In this document: one piece after another, positions 26,868 through 35,744 of the stretch | How the letters are laid out: each line of letters begins with the position of its first letter | Position numbering within the stretch: the stretch's first letter is position 1 | Origin: Actinomadura opuntiae | GTDB lineage: Bacteria; Actinomycetota; Actinomycetes; Streptosporangiales; Streptosporangiaceae | Reading direction: 5' to 3' | DNA length: 64,000 nucleotides | Assembly: GCF_030283205.1 (NCBI RefSeq) | Contig: NZ_JASNWF010000015.1 | Location: 186,001 to 250,000, forward strand | The notes under the pieces: generated by a model | What the model saw: only the letters and a program-made list of their open reading frames with translations | Databases searched by the model: none | Told to the model about the DNA's origin: nothing | Position numbers and translations under genes: made by a program

Positions 26868-28209
26868 TCGTTGCCCACCGTGTCGGTGTGAGCACTGCTT
26901 GATTAGGTCGTTGATGGTTCTCCCGCTGGCTGCCGGTGCTGGTGTTCGTCGGGTTGAGGAGCTGGGTCGTTGCGTTTGTTCGTCGGGGATGACTGGGCTG
27001 AGTCGCATCACGATGTTGAGGTGCAGGACGAGACCGGCCGCAGGCTGGCCAAGGCCCGCCTTCCAGAAGGTGTGGCGGGGGTGGCCCGGCTGCACGCGTT
27101 GATCGCTGAGCAGATCGGCGAGGCGGCCGATGACCAGGTGGAGGTGCTGGTCGGGATCGAGACCGACCGGGGCCCGTGGGTGCTGGCGCTGGTCGCGGCG
27201 GGGTACCGGGTGTTCCCGGTGAACCCGCTGCAGGCCGCGCGTTACCGCAACCGGCTTGGGGTGTCGGGGGCCAAGAGCGACGCGGCGGACGCGCACATGC
27301 TGGCCGACATGGTCCGTACCGACGCCCACCAGCTGCGGCCGATCTCCGGCGACACCCCGCAGGCCGAGGCGGTCAAGGTGGTCGCCCGGGCCCACAAGAC
27401 GCTGATCTGGGAACGGACCCGGGCCGGGCAGCGGCTGCGGCACGCGCTGCGCGAATACCTCCCCGCCGCCCTGGCCGCGTTCGAGGACCTGGACGCGCCC
27501 GAAGCGCTGGACCTTCTGGCCCGGGCCGCGACCCCCGCCGAGGCCGCCAAGCTCACGATCAGCCAGATCAGCGGCGCGCTCAAGCGGGCCCGCCGCCGCG
27601 GTGACCTGGCCGAGCGGGCCAAGCCGGTCCAGGCCGCGCTGCGCACCACCCACCTCGGCCAGCCCGACGTCGTGACCGCCGCCTACGCCGCCTCCACCCG
27701 CGCACTGGTCGCGGTCCTGACCGTGCTGAACGAGCAGACCGCCGTCATGCAGGGGCAGGTGGAGGCGCATTTTGGGGCGCACCCGGCCGCTGAGATCATC
27801 CGCTCCCAGCCTGGGCTGGGAGCGGTCCTCGGTGCCCGGGTGCTCGCAGAGTTCGGCGACGACCCCGACCGCTACAGCTCGGCCAAGGCCAGAAAAAACT
27901 ACGCCGGCACCAGCCCGATCACCCGAGCGTCCGGCAAGAAGAAGACCGTCCACGCCCGCTTCGTGCACAACGACCGGCTCATCGACGCCCTCATGACCCA
28001 GGCCTCGATCGCGATCCGCCACTCCCCAGGCGCCCGCACCTACTTCGACAAGCTCCGAGCCCGCGGCGCCGCCTACAACACCGCCCTGCGCCAACTCGCC
28101 AACCGCCTCGTCGGCATCCCGCACGGCTGCCTCAAGACCGGCAGCCTCTACGACGAGACGACCGCCTGGCCGACTCCCGCGAACGCTACGACTTGACACA
28201 ACTAACTCC
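26868..28209 (+). mobile_element. IS110-family element (approximate ends)
   Basis: One intact DEDD transposase with about 100 bp of noncoding DNA before it. There are no terminal inverted repeats, as usual for IS110. A 10-bp identity, CTGGGATGTC, occurs on each side (26869 and about 28209) and may mark the target core. In this family the noncoding end encodes a bridge RNA; none was folded here, so the ends and RNA are inference. Confidence 0.65.
26970..28196 (+). CDS. IS110-family transposase (DEDD recombinase)
   Basis: An intact 408-residue protein. The N-terminal RuvC-like DEDD domain begins LFVGDDWAESHHDVEV (first D), continues VEVLVGIETDRGPWVLAL (E) and has KSDAADAHMLADMVRTD (D-x-x-D). 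The C-terminal transposase_20 region contains IIRSQPGLGAVLGARVLAEFGD and the catalytic-serine region NYAGTSPITRASGKK. TTG 26970 is the likely start. It interrupts a minus-strand group of hypothetical genes. Confidence 0.92.
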   Translation: MRLFVGDDWAESHHDVEVQDETGRRLAKARLPEGVAGVARLHALIAEQIGEAADDQVEVLVGIETDRGPWVLALVAAGYRVFPVNPLQAARYRNRLGVSGAKSDAADAHMLADMVRTDAHQLRPISGDTPQAEAVKVVARAHKTLIWERTRAGQRLRHALREYLPAALAAFEDLDAPEALDLLARAATPAEAAKLTISQISGALKRARRRGDLAERAKPVQAALRTTHLGQPDVVTAAYAASTRALVAVLTVLNEQTAVMQGQVEAHFGAHPAAEIIRSQPGLGAVLGARVLAEFGDDPDRYSSAKARKNYAGTSPITRASGKKKTVHARFVHNDRLIDALMTQASIAIRHSPGARTYFDKLRARGAAYNTALRQLANRLVGIPHGCLKTGSLYDETTAWPTPANATT

Positions 28210-29149
28210 TGGGATGTCTTTCTACTCGCTCGGCGGCCATCGTGGCGTCGCCGACCAGACGCCATCTGGCGTCAGCAATAAGGAAATTGACCCCGCCGTC
28301 CTCCAGAGAGACTTCTAAACGGTCCGCTGGAGTCTCGCGGGAGAGGGCGATCAGGCCAGCATAATAAAGATCCTTCAAGGCCGTGACATCGTAGTCCATG
28401 TCGCCGGTCCAGCCAACGGGGAACAGGTCGCTTACGCTGGGGATCAAGTTGTTCGGACGGTATACGGCGTGGTTCGCCAGTGCAATGTACAGAGCAAATC
28501 CAGGCGAGGAGGGGGCAGTAAGCGTGCCGGCGGATCCGTCTTTGGCGTCTTCTTTGTCGAATTCTTCAGCAATCTTACGGGCTAACTCTTCTGCCTGTTC
28601 GCGCTGGCGTTCCTGCTCGGCTCGCGCGGCTTCCGCTCGGAGCTTGGCCTCCTGTTGTTGCTCCTGTTCACGGACGGCGGAGCACTCTGAGCAGATATAG
28701 GTGGCGTTGGGACGGTCGAGTTTCGGACCGGCGACCCTGACGGCCCACGATCGGTTAGGGACGCGGATCGGCTCTTCGCACTGGGTGCACAACGAACCCA
28801 GCAGGGTGGCGTGTGAGACCGACTTCACCGTGGCGACAACTGACTGCAGATCACCGATGCTCTCAACTGAGCGTGCCCACTTCCCGGTCTCTGTGACCTC
28901 CCAATACAGCAACGCCAGGTCCTGGGCATCCTGGGGTTGGTCAGGCTTCACCACTACGCGGATACGAGGCGCACCGGTCGGGAATACGACCGCTATTGGG
29001 GCCGCGGCGGCCCTCCGCTCTTTCGCTCGAGCCCGCTCCCGCTTACGCCGACGCTCACGCTTCCCCAACTCGTTCCTCCTCCACTCCAGATGGTCTGCAT
29101 TGCGCATCCTTGGCGCAACCAAGCCCGGAACCCAAAAGTCCGAGCACAC
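28202..29149 (-). CDS. Hypothetical zinc-ribbon/coiled-coil protein, C-terminus cut by IS110
   Basis: About 315 residues. There is a basic N-terminus (RKRERARAKERRAAAA), a Zn-ribbon-like pair (CTQCEEP... and CSEC) around residues 125-165, then a Glu/Arg coiled coil (EARARQEQ-type repeats) and a C-terminal domain (FALYIALANHAVYRPNNLIP; VTALKDLYYAGLI). Its stop lies within about ten bases of the IS110 right end, so the natural C-terminus may have been lost. No family was recognised. It is on the same strand as the other unrecognised genes of this stretch. Confidence 0.6.
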   Translation of the reverse strand: MCSDFWVPGLVAPRMRNADHLEWRRNELGKRERRRKRERARAKERRAAAAPIAVVFPTGAPRIRVVVKPDQPQDAQDLALLYWEVTETGKWARSVESIGDLQSVVATVKSVSHATLLGSLCTQCEEPIRVPNRSWAVRVAGPKLDRPNATYICSECSAVREQEQQQEAKLRAEAARAEQERQREQAEELARKIAEEFDKEDAKDGSAGTLTAPSSPGFALYIALANHAVYRPNNLIPSVSDLFPVGWTGDMDYDVTALKDLYYAGLIALSRETPADRLEVSLEDGGVNFLIADARWRLVGDATMAAERVERHPRS

Positions 29150-29364
29150 CCTCGATGCCGAGGACTGCCCCCTTGCTCAGCGCCGCACTGGAACCGGTAC
29201 AGCCTCAACAGCTATAAACACGACCCTCCGTCGTCAAAGTGCGGGCGAACGTACAGAGGCGGCACACCGGGACGGTGCCGTCCGTATCGATATTCCCACC
29301 CCGCAACCGGCGCGCGAATCCGCATTCATTAACCCGCTTGCGCGGGTCAAATGATCGGTGATGA
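29150..29364. other. Gap between two unrecognised minus-strand genes
   Basis: I see no gene here. It probably holds the promoter of the 28202-29149 gene. Confidence 0.3.
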
Positions 29365-31078
29365 TTATGCGCCCCGTCCGCCGTGGTCTGCGGCGGCGAT
29401 GACCAGGAGGACCTCGGCATCGTCGATCGTCCTTGCGTCCGCCGAGACCGCTGTGCGGACGCGTTCGGCCAACTCCGCCCCGGCCCAGGCACGGGCGTGC
29501 TCTTGGGCTTCGCTGCGCACGCCGCCGTCGCTTCTCAGGCGTTCTGTCAGGTGTTCAGCCATGTAGGTAACGAAGGCGTGCAACGGGTCTTCGGCATCTC
29601 CCTCGCTGCTGAGGCGCTGGAGCAGCGTCGCGCCATACTCCGGATCAGCAATGCCGGTCTGCGGGTCGGTCAGCACGGCGATGGTGTTGAGGATCAGCAG
29701 GTTCTCCGAGACATCCGGATCCGGGCCACCATGGCGGCTGACATAGTCCTCGACCGCCCCGTACCACTCTTCGGCGTCTTGGTCAGTGAGGAACGTGCCG
29801 TCAGGGCGCGGCAGGAGTCCGCCGGTCTGCTCGTAGGCGTGGATCCACGCCGGGTCGAGCCCGACGCGTTGCAGGAGGGCCACAGTCTCCCGAGCCACCT
29901 TGGCCAAGGAGGCAATCTGAGGAGTATCGACCTCAGGGTCGAAGAAGATCGGTTCGTCGGGACGGGGAGGCCGGCCGAACTTCTCCGCGAAGCTACGGTA
30001 CTGCGACTCCAACCGGGCCGCGGTGTCCGCAGTCATGCGAACCACTTTGGCCTCACGCGTTCGGACATGGGAGTGCCCGAGTTCGAACGCGAGATTGATC
30101 AGGGCCCTGCCAGGCGAGCTGTTCCAGCACCGGTCCTCGGCGCGGACCTGCTCGGTGAAGGCGGGGACCGCGAAAAGCCGACCGAGGATGTCGTCGATCG
30201 GCTGAGTCCGCCTGCGGAGCCAGCAGGAGGATGTCGGTGATCGGAAGCAGGGGTGAGTCGGGGGCGAGTGAGAGTGCCCAGATGACTGCCCTTTCTCCGG
30301 CATCGTCAACGGCTTCTTCGTCGCGACCGACCAGCGCCAGGTAGAGAGCAGGCAGCAGCATGGCAGGTTCGCTGCGTGTGGACATTCCGCTCTCGGCCAG
30401 GCGATGAAGCCCTTCACGTAGCGCATCAACGGCCGTTCCGTCATGCGCCAACTCAACCTGCGTGCCCGCCCAGAACTGCTCGACCAACTCGGCCGCACCG
30501 CCGGGCGGCTCGGGAAGCGGCAGATCGTCAGATGGCCCGAAAATCGCCCGAGCACCGGCAAGAGCCTGCTCGGGGAGGAGAGCCCGGGGTAGCGTGCGCT
30601 GATCCAGCTTGGCGCCCTCCAGCCTGCCGGCGATCAAGCGCATGAACTCACCGTCGTCGGCCGGAAGGCCGTACTACTCTTCACTGGCATCGACGACCTC
30701 ATGAACGAACCGCTCAATCCTCGACCAATGAACAGTTCCACGCAGCAGCCGGAGCCAAGCATCGCGGGCGTTTGAAAACTCGAACTCGTCCCGAAACATC
30801 TTCGGCCACGCTGTCCCCAGGAACAACGCGTCGAGCGGATCGAGCTCGTGGAACCATTCCGGCCCGTCGTCTTCGGTCTGGGCCATCCCCAACGCCCCGT
30901 ACCCGAAAGCGTACGCGCCCGCCAGGCTGACCTTGCCCGGCGCGTTGAGGCGCAACAACCGTGCGAGCGCAGCGTCGGCACGCGCTCGCGGATCGCCGGA
31001 GGCAGTCCCCTGCGAGGCCTTCACCTTCGGCGACGCCGTCTTACCGCATTGCCGCCGGCGCCGTGCTGCTTCGCCCAT
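29365..31078 (-). pseudogene. Unrecognised gene, about 570 aa, broken by an amber codon and a frameshift
   Basis: Three pieces line up. 31078-30677 encodes MGEAARRRRQ... through HSRIE-like WSRIERFVHEVVDASEE and ends at an in-frame TAG (30674-30676). After it the same frame continues as YGLPADDGEFMRLIAGRLEG and LDQRTLPRALLPEQALAGA to about 30215. A one-base shift then leads to QPIDDILGRLFAVPAFTEQV and on to FGRPPRPDEPIFFDPEVDT and the end at 29365. The strong continuity across the TAG indicates one ancestral gene. It is acidic and mostly helical, with no catalytic motif I can name. It may be a second member of the hypothetical cluster next to Wadjet. Confidence 0.7.
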
Positions 31079-31299
31079 TCCCTACCTCCCGATGCCAATA
31101 CTACTGCTCCAAGAGGGTCAAGATGGTCGCTGGGAAGTCGGAGCCCGTCCACGTCGCTTACCGGGACATGTGGGAGATGGCCGGGCATGACACGATCACG
31201 CACGTCCCCAGCCCTAAACGGCACCCCGTTTACGGCTCGGCGTGCCTCGCCGCAGACGGATGATCATGTGCTGTGATGATCGGTGATGTGCCACAAGGG

Positions 31300-31405
31300 G
31301 TCGTGCGGCGTGTGGGCGGCATCAGCCCTGCGCAGGTGCAATACCTGCTCGGACACGCTTCGGTGGCCACTGCCGGGCGCTACTTCCGGGCTGGTCGCCG
31401 AACTC
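31300..31405 (+). pseudogene. Tyrosine recombinase C-terminal fragment
   Basis: A short frame encodes ISPAQVQYLLGHASVATAGRYF, the L-G-H...Y end of a phage-type integrase (given here as 22 residues around the catalytic His and Tyr positions 31318-31385). Nothing upstream continues it, so it is a relic. Confidence 0.65.
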
Positions 31406-31416
31406 GTGGAGAGTGT

Positions 31417-31857
31417 CTAGGGGGACGGTGCGTGACCTGGGTCGGGGCCCGGCTCGGGGGCCGGCTCGGGTGTCGGGGGTAGCGAGTCGACCACGCGCAC
31501 CCAACTGTCCACGCCGGTCCTGGCCAGCAGCTCGGCCAGCCGAGGGCGCGGACACAGCACCATGATCTGCCCGTCGGCGGCCCTGGTGCGCTTCCACAGC
31601 TGGACCACCGCGTTGATCCCCGACGAATCGCAGAAGGTCACCCCGGACATCTCCAGCGCGATGCACGGCGACGCCGTCAACGCGATCAGCCTGCCGACCC
31701 GCGCGAGCAGACCCGGAGCAGTGGCCAGGTCCAACTCGCCGGTCACCTCGACCACCAGCCACGACCCGATCTGCTGCACGCCCGCACCCAACTTGGACAC
31801 AGACGGCTTGGACGCAGCCGACGATGCCGCCGACGCTCCATCCGGCGTCACGGCCAT
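31417..31857 (-). CDS. STAS-domain protein (anti-sigma factor antagonist type)
   Basis: About 146 residues. The STAS core is clear: SWLVVEVTGELDLATAPGLL, IALEMSGVTFCDSSGINAVV (with the D-S-S-G phosphorylatable serine), and VLCPRPRLAELLARTGVDSW. A Pro-rich tail follows. The ATG at 31857, with GGAAGG seven bases upstream, is preferred over longer starts. By family it binds an anti-sigma kinase and is controlled by phosphorylation; no such partner is adjacent. Confidence 0.85.
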   Translation of the reverse strand: MAVTPDGASAASSAASKPSVSKLGAGVQQIGSWLVVEVTGELDLATAPGLLARVGRLIALTASPCIALEMSGVTFCDSSGINAVVQLWKRTRAADGQIMVLCPRPRLAELLARTGVDSWVRVVDSLPPTPEPAPEPGPDPGHAPSP

Positions 31858-32176
31858 GCCGCCACCTTCCGCTGGACGACGGATCCCCGGGGTCTCCCCA
31901 GCAATTCTTACGCCACGTACGGTACCCGCACAGCAACGGCTCGGGACCAAAAGGTTCCCGCTCAGGCTCCCCACCTGGCCAAGCGCGCGGACAGCGTCGG
32001 CCGCGTGCGGTGCAGACGCTGCTCCTGGCGCTCGCTGTTCACCGGGCGACCTGGCCGACGGTCGCGGGAGAAACTGAAACTGGTCGCGGCGCGGGCCGCT
32101 TGTGCCCGGCCCCGTGGCGGCCAGCGGTCGGGCGGGCGCGGCCTACCGTGCCCGAGGCCTCCTTCTCGTTGCTCGG
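31858..32176. other. Intergenic, no gene supported
   Basis: No frame here looks like a gene. It holds the upstream region of the STAS gene. Confidence 0.35.
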
Positions 32177-32560
32177 TCACCCGGGCTGTTCACCCTCGAT
32201 CCGCGCGAGGGCTGCCTCGATCTGGACCTGCCACAGCGCAGTCGGAACCCGGCCTCGGCCCTCTTCCAGATCGAAGCTGTGGCGACCGGGATGGTGGGCG
32301 GGAAGCTCGCAGAGCTCTTTCTCGTCCGGGCGCTCGGCTTCACACTGGTCCAGGGCGGCCGTCAGTTCGCGTAAGCCGGCGGCGGGTGACCACCGGATCC
32401 AGACTTCGCCGTCGGGTTGGAAGCCCTGTCCGAGCGCCAGGTGGGGATCCGAATGCCCGGCCTCCAACTCGCACAAGGTTTTTGCCTCGACCACGTGTGC
32501 AGCCTGGGAGAGCGCCTCCAGATAGGCGATCTCATCGGCGGTGCGGTGGTGGTGGCGGTA
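32177..32560 (-). CDS. Hypothetical protein, about 125 aa
   Basis: The frame ADEIAYLEALSQAAHVVEAK..., PDGEVWIRWSPAAGLRELTA and VQIEAALARIEGEQPG reads like a real protein by composition. No domain was recognised. The start is unclear because the frame runs on upstream with poor composition. It overlaps the 5' end of the plus-strand pentapeptide gene, so at most one of the overlapping parts is used. Confidence 0.35.
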   Translation of the reverse strand, partial: YRHHHRTADEIAYLEALSQAAHVVEAKTLCELEAGHSDPHLALGQGFQPDGEVWIRWSPAAGLRELTAALDQCEAERPDEKELCELPAHHPGRHSFDLEEGRGRVPTALWQVQIEAALARIEGEQPG

Positions 32561-32918
32561 TCGTTGCTGTACACCGCCCGTTCCTACCGGCTGTCGCACC
32601 GTGGGCAGGTCACCAACCGGTTCACCAAAGCCCTGGAACGCCTGTCCTCCAACGACATCGACGCTCGCCTCGGCGGCATCCACGCCCTGGCCCACGTCGC
32701 CAACGACTCCCGCCCGCACCACGACGACGTCGTGGAGGTTCTGGAAGCCTTCGTCCGCCGCCGCACCCCAAAACCCGCCGTGACGACGGGCCGACTTTGG
32801 CCCCACGTCCTCATTTACCAGGGCGACCCGCCTCCGATGTTCAAGCCGCGTTGCCCACACTCGGTCGGCGGCCCCACCGTCCAGAGCGCGCATCCTCGAT
32901 CTCAGTGGCCTCCACTTA

Positions 32919-33794
32919 GAGCGTGTCTCACGTGGGTTGCGTGTGTTCTGCGGGATAATGCGGGATCGTGTCGTCGGATCTTGCGTTGCGTCTGGTGCCG
33001 GATGAGTTGTGGGAGCTTGCCGAGCCGCTGATACCGGCGTTCAGGCCACGGCGGCAGGGTGGCGGGACGGCGGCGGTGGATGATCGGGCGGTGTTCACCG
33101 CGATCGTGTACGTGCTGACCAGCGGGTGTGCGTGGCGGCATCTGCCTGCGGAGTTCGGTGTCAGTGTGCCGACCGCGCATCGCCGGTTCACCGCCTGGAC
33201 GCGGGCGGGGCTGTGGCCGCGGCTGCATCGCGCGGTGCTGGACGAGCTGGGTGCACGGGGGCAGGTGGACTGGGCGTCGGCGATCGTGGACGCCGCGGCC
33301 GTCCGCGCGAAAAGGGGGGCACGCTGACCGGCCCCAATCCGGTCGATCGAGGCAAGAAGGGCAGCAAACTCCACGTACTGTCCGACGCCGCCGGGCTGCC
33401 GCTGGTGGTCGCGGTGTCGGCGGCCAACGTCCACGACAGCCAGGCGCTCAAGCCGCTGCTGATGGCATTGCCGGCGATCCGGTCCCGGCGGGGACCGCGC
33501 CGGCGCAGGCCGGTCAAAGTCCGCGCTGACAAGGCTTACAACTCCGCCGAGCATCTGGCCTGGCTGCGCAGACGCGGGATCGTCCCGCGGATCGCCCGAG
33601 CGGGCGTCGAATCGAGCGAACGCCTGGGCCGCCACCGCTGGATGATCGAACGGACGCTGGCCTGGCTGTTCGGCTACCGGCGTCTGACCGTCCGCTGCGA
33701 ACGCCACGGCCACCTGTTCAATGCCTTCCTCGTCCTCGCCGCCGCCATCACCTGCTACAAGAAGCTCGCAAAACTACCCACGTGAGACACACTC
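32919..33794 (+). mobile_element. IS5-family (IS427-like) insertion sequence, 876 bp, TTA target duplication
   Basis: The ends are 18-bp inverted repeats with one mismatch (GAGCGTGTCTCACGTGGG at the left). TTA is duplicated outside, at 32916-32918 and 33795-33797. It carries the two-frame transposase below and looks intact. Confidence 0.92.
32968..33785 (+). CDS. IS5/IS427-type transposase made by -1 frameshifting
   Basis: The first frame (32968-33327) has the DUF4096-like N-terminus (LVPDELWELAEPLIPAF...GCAWRHLPAEFGV) and first catalytic strand (VDWASAIVDAAAVRAK). The second frame runs to 33785 with GPNPVDRGKKGSKLHVLSDA, KVRADKAYNSAEH and RWMIERTLAWLFGYRRL. They meet at A-AAA-GGG-GGG-C near 33310, a typical slippery sequence; a -1 shift there gives K-K-G-G-T-L-T-G-P-N. 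Such shifting is normal in the IS427 group, so this element is probably functional. Confidence 0.88.
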
Positions 33795-33868
33795 TTAGTC
33801 GGCGCTCGCCTGGCCAACCTGGACCTGAGCAGGGTGGGCTAAGAGACGCCGACCTGAGGGCCGCGAAC

Positions 33869-34228
33869 CTATGGGGCGCGAACCTGTACGGCGCGAACCT
33901 GTGCGAGGTGGCAGGCCGGTCCGAGCGGGAAATTCATGCGGTGGCCAAGGTGAATGAGCGCACCTACTTCTGATCGTCCATAAGACGACCGCCATCGTTT
34001 TCCGACGCATCTCGGGTAGGAAGCCGCTTCTTCGTGAAGCGTCATGAGCTCGCTGCGGAGCACACGCTCGGTTCTCAGGGGGACGATCGGCCGGCGGCCC
34101 CAGAGAAGGCCGCCTTGGGGGGACGCGGTGTGTCCAAAGAAGGCCGCCTCGTTGAGCCCGGCCTCCCCAGAGAAGATCGCCCCGAACCAGGCATCGCCGG
34201 AGAAGCTGAACGCAGCCAGGTTGATCAT
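33869..34228 (-). CDS. Short pentapeptide-like protein coupled to the sigma-factor gene
   Basis: The ATG at 34228 overlaps the stop of the sigma gene (ATGA). The first 35 residues have pentapeptide periodicity (AAFSFSGDAWFGAIFSGEAG, LNEAAFFG). The rest (LLWGRRPIVPLRTERVLRSE...) does not, so the C-terminal part may be a frameshifted or decayed tail. It converges on and overlaps the plus-strand pentapeptide remnant. The coupling to the sigma gene is real in sequence; the function is unknown. Confidence 0.45.
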   Translation of the reverse strand: MINLAAFSFSGDAWFGAIFSGEAGLNEAAFFGHTASPQGGLLWGRRPIVPLRTERVLRSELMTLHEEAASYPRCVGKRWRSSYGRSEVGALIHLGHRMNFPLGPACHLAQVRAVQVRAP

Positions 34229-35463
34229 GAATGCTGTGCAGGCTCGACAGATGGCCGCTCGCCTGCGGGGTACGTGGTGGGGTGTTGGAGGTTTGTCAGC
34301 AGCGGGGCGATGCGTTTGAGTGCGCGCGCGCGCCGAGACTTGAGTGTTCCGGACGGAACCTCCATGACCTCCGCCGCGTCGTCGACGGAGTAGCCCATCA
34401 TGTCGATCAGGATGAGGGCGGCGCGCTGCTCGTACGGGAGTTGCTCCAGGGCGGCGCGGACGTCTAGTGACACCCCGTGGGCGTCGGTCGGGTCGGGCAA
34501 CTTGGGCGCGACGGCGTCGAAGGTCGCGTCGTCGCCCATCGAGGTCGCGGGCCGGGCGGACCTGCGGCGGATCCGGTCCAGGCAGGCGTTCACCACGATG
34601 CGGTGCAGCCAGGTTGTGGCGCTGGCGTCGCCGCGGAACCGGCCGGCGGCGCGGAACGCCGACAGGCACGCGTCCTGCAGGGCGTCGGCGGCCTCCTCCG
34701 GGTCGCCGAGCGTGCGCAGCGCAACGCCCCACATACGATCTCGGTGGCGGTGCAGCAGCTCGGCGAACGCGTGCGGGTCTCCTTCCGCGTGCCAGGCCAT
34801 GAGGTCGGCGTCGGTCGCTTCAGATCGGCGTCGCGTCTGCTCTTCAAGGCTCTGCCGACTGGTGCGGTTGGGCGGCTGTGGCTGATTTTTGAGGCGGGAC
34901 CAGGCGTTTTTCCAGCGTGCGGCGTGTGCTTCGCCCACACCGCATGCGGCCACGTAATCCAGTACGAACTCCAAACGGGTGGGCAGCCGATCCCGTCGCA
35001 ACGCCTCGCTGACGGTCGCAGGCGGTAGCCGGTAACCACCCGCCCATTGATTGAGAGCGGACAAGGACGGGTTACCCGCCCACGCCCGTAGGCCCCTCAA
35101 GAGCGCGACGAACTGCGCTGGAGTCGCTGCCGTTTCGGGGTCAGGTGGATCGCCGCCCGGCAACTCCGGGTGCTGGATTACTGATCTTCCTGCAGCCTGG
35201 CTGGCCTGGGAATGCAAGGTGTGGGCACGTTCGATGTCTCCTCCGCAGGCACTGACGAACAGCCGGGTGACCTGCCAGGTCGGGAGTTCTCGGCCGCTGG
35301 CGGCACTGCACAGGGTCGAGCTGGCTATGCCAGTGAGCGCAGCCAGCTCCCGATAGGTGGCGCCCTTCCGCCGGCGCAGTCGACGCAGCTCGCACGCGAG
35401 CTCGTGCGACGGGCCGGCGGAAGGGACCAGCGGCTGCTCTGGCCGTCCACCGCCAGGCATCAC
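34225..35463 (-). CDS. HTH-HTH-ECF sigma factor fusion (SigM-like C-terminal part)
   Basis: 412 residues in three parts. Residues about 20-75 form an XRE-type HTH (LRRRKGATYRELAALTGIAS, SGRELPTWQVTRLFVSACGG). Residues about 115-195 form a second HTH-like unit of the same kind (LRAWAGNPSLSALNQWAGGY, PATVSEALRRDRLPTR). Residues about 225-390 are an ECF sigma factor with region 2 (RHRDRMWGVALRTLGDPEEA, ALQDACLSAFRAAGRFRG) and region 4 (LEQLPYEQRAALILIDMMGY, EVMEVPSGTLKSRRARALKR). The double HTH resembles the N-terminal regions of actinobacterial XRE regulators. It lies 11 bp after a small membrane-protein gene and is coupled to the pentapeptide-like gene. No conventional anti-sigma gene is adjacent. 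Confidence 0.88.
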   Translation of the reverse strand: MMPGGGRPEQPLVPSAGPSHELACELRRLRRRKGATYRELAALTGIASSTLCSAASGRELPTWQVTRLFVSACGGDIERAHTLHSQASQAAGRSVIQHPELPGGDPPDPETAATPAQFVALLRGLRAWAGNPSLSALNQWAGGYRLPPATVSEALRRDRLPTRLEFVLDYVAACGVGEAHAARWKNAWSRLKNQPQPPNRTSRQSLEEQTRRRSEATDADLMAWHAEGDPHAFAELLHRHRDRMWGVALRTLGDPEEAADALQDACLSAFRAAGRFRGDASATTWLHRIVVNACLDRIRRRSARPATSMGDDATFDAVAPKLPDPTDAHGVSLDVRAALEQLPYEQRAALILIDMMGYSVDDAAEVMEVPSGTLKSRRARALKRIAPLLTNLQHPTTYPAGERPSVEPAQHS

Positions 35464-35474
35464 ATTGCGTAACG

Positions 35475-35744
35475 CTAGGCGTTGTCGATCGACGCGATCT
35501 GGAGCCGGGCGGCGATTTCAGTAGCAATCAGCCCGGCGCCACCGATGACCGCAAGCGCGGCGGCACTGGGGTAGCCGTGGCCTAGGAGCCACAGCACCCC
35601 CACCATCACGATGATCAGGATTACGATCGACCCGCGGACCGCACCACCGGCCAGCCGTGCCCCGGGTGGAGGAAGCTCTCCCGCGGGCCGATTCCGATCC
35701 AGGCGCGACTTTGCGCGCACGAAGGGCAGCATCGTCGAGTACAC
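35475..35744 (-). CDS. Small membrane protein, 89 aa
   Basis: A basic N-terminus (VRAKSRLDRNRPAGE) is followed by two adjacent hydrophobic segments (SIVILIIVMVGVLWLLGHGY and ALAVIGGAGLIATEIAA). It is probably a two-helix inner-membrane protein. It is the first gene of a minus-strand unit with the HTH-ECF sigma gene 11 bp later, so it could act as a membrane sensor or anti-sigma-like partner. That is inference from position only. Confidence 0.7.
   Translation of the reverse strand: MYSTMLPFVRAKSRLDRNRPAGELPPPGARLAGGAVRGSIVILIIVMVGVLWLLGHGYPSAAALAVIGGAGLIATEIAARLQIASIDNA

Larger units (their letters stand above)
32540..33972 (+). pseudogene. Pentapeptide-repeat membrane protein, split by an IS5/IS427 element and frameshifted
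   Basis: The N-terminal part has one membrane helix (GGAVVVAVSLLYTARSYRL) and then GQVTNRFTKALERLSSNDID and RLGGIHALAHVANDS, as in actinobacterial membrane-anchored pentapeptide proteins. The repeat begins just before the IS (ILDLSGLHL) and resumes after it (VGARLANLDLSR; GLRDADLRAANLWGANLYGANL). The IS at 32919-33794 with a TTA duplication separates the two, and at least two frameshifts also break the gene. It is not functional as it stands. Confidence 0.75.

Noticed and set aside
34225..35463. Two separate genes (XRE regulator and ECF sigma factor) joined by error
   Set aside because: The frame is continuous with good codon use through the linker and no internal stop or start with a ribosome binding site; I keep it as one gene but note this alternative.
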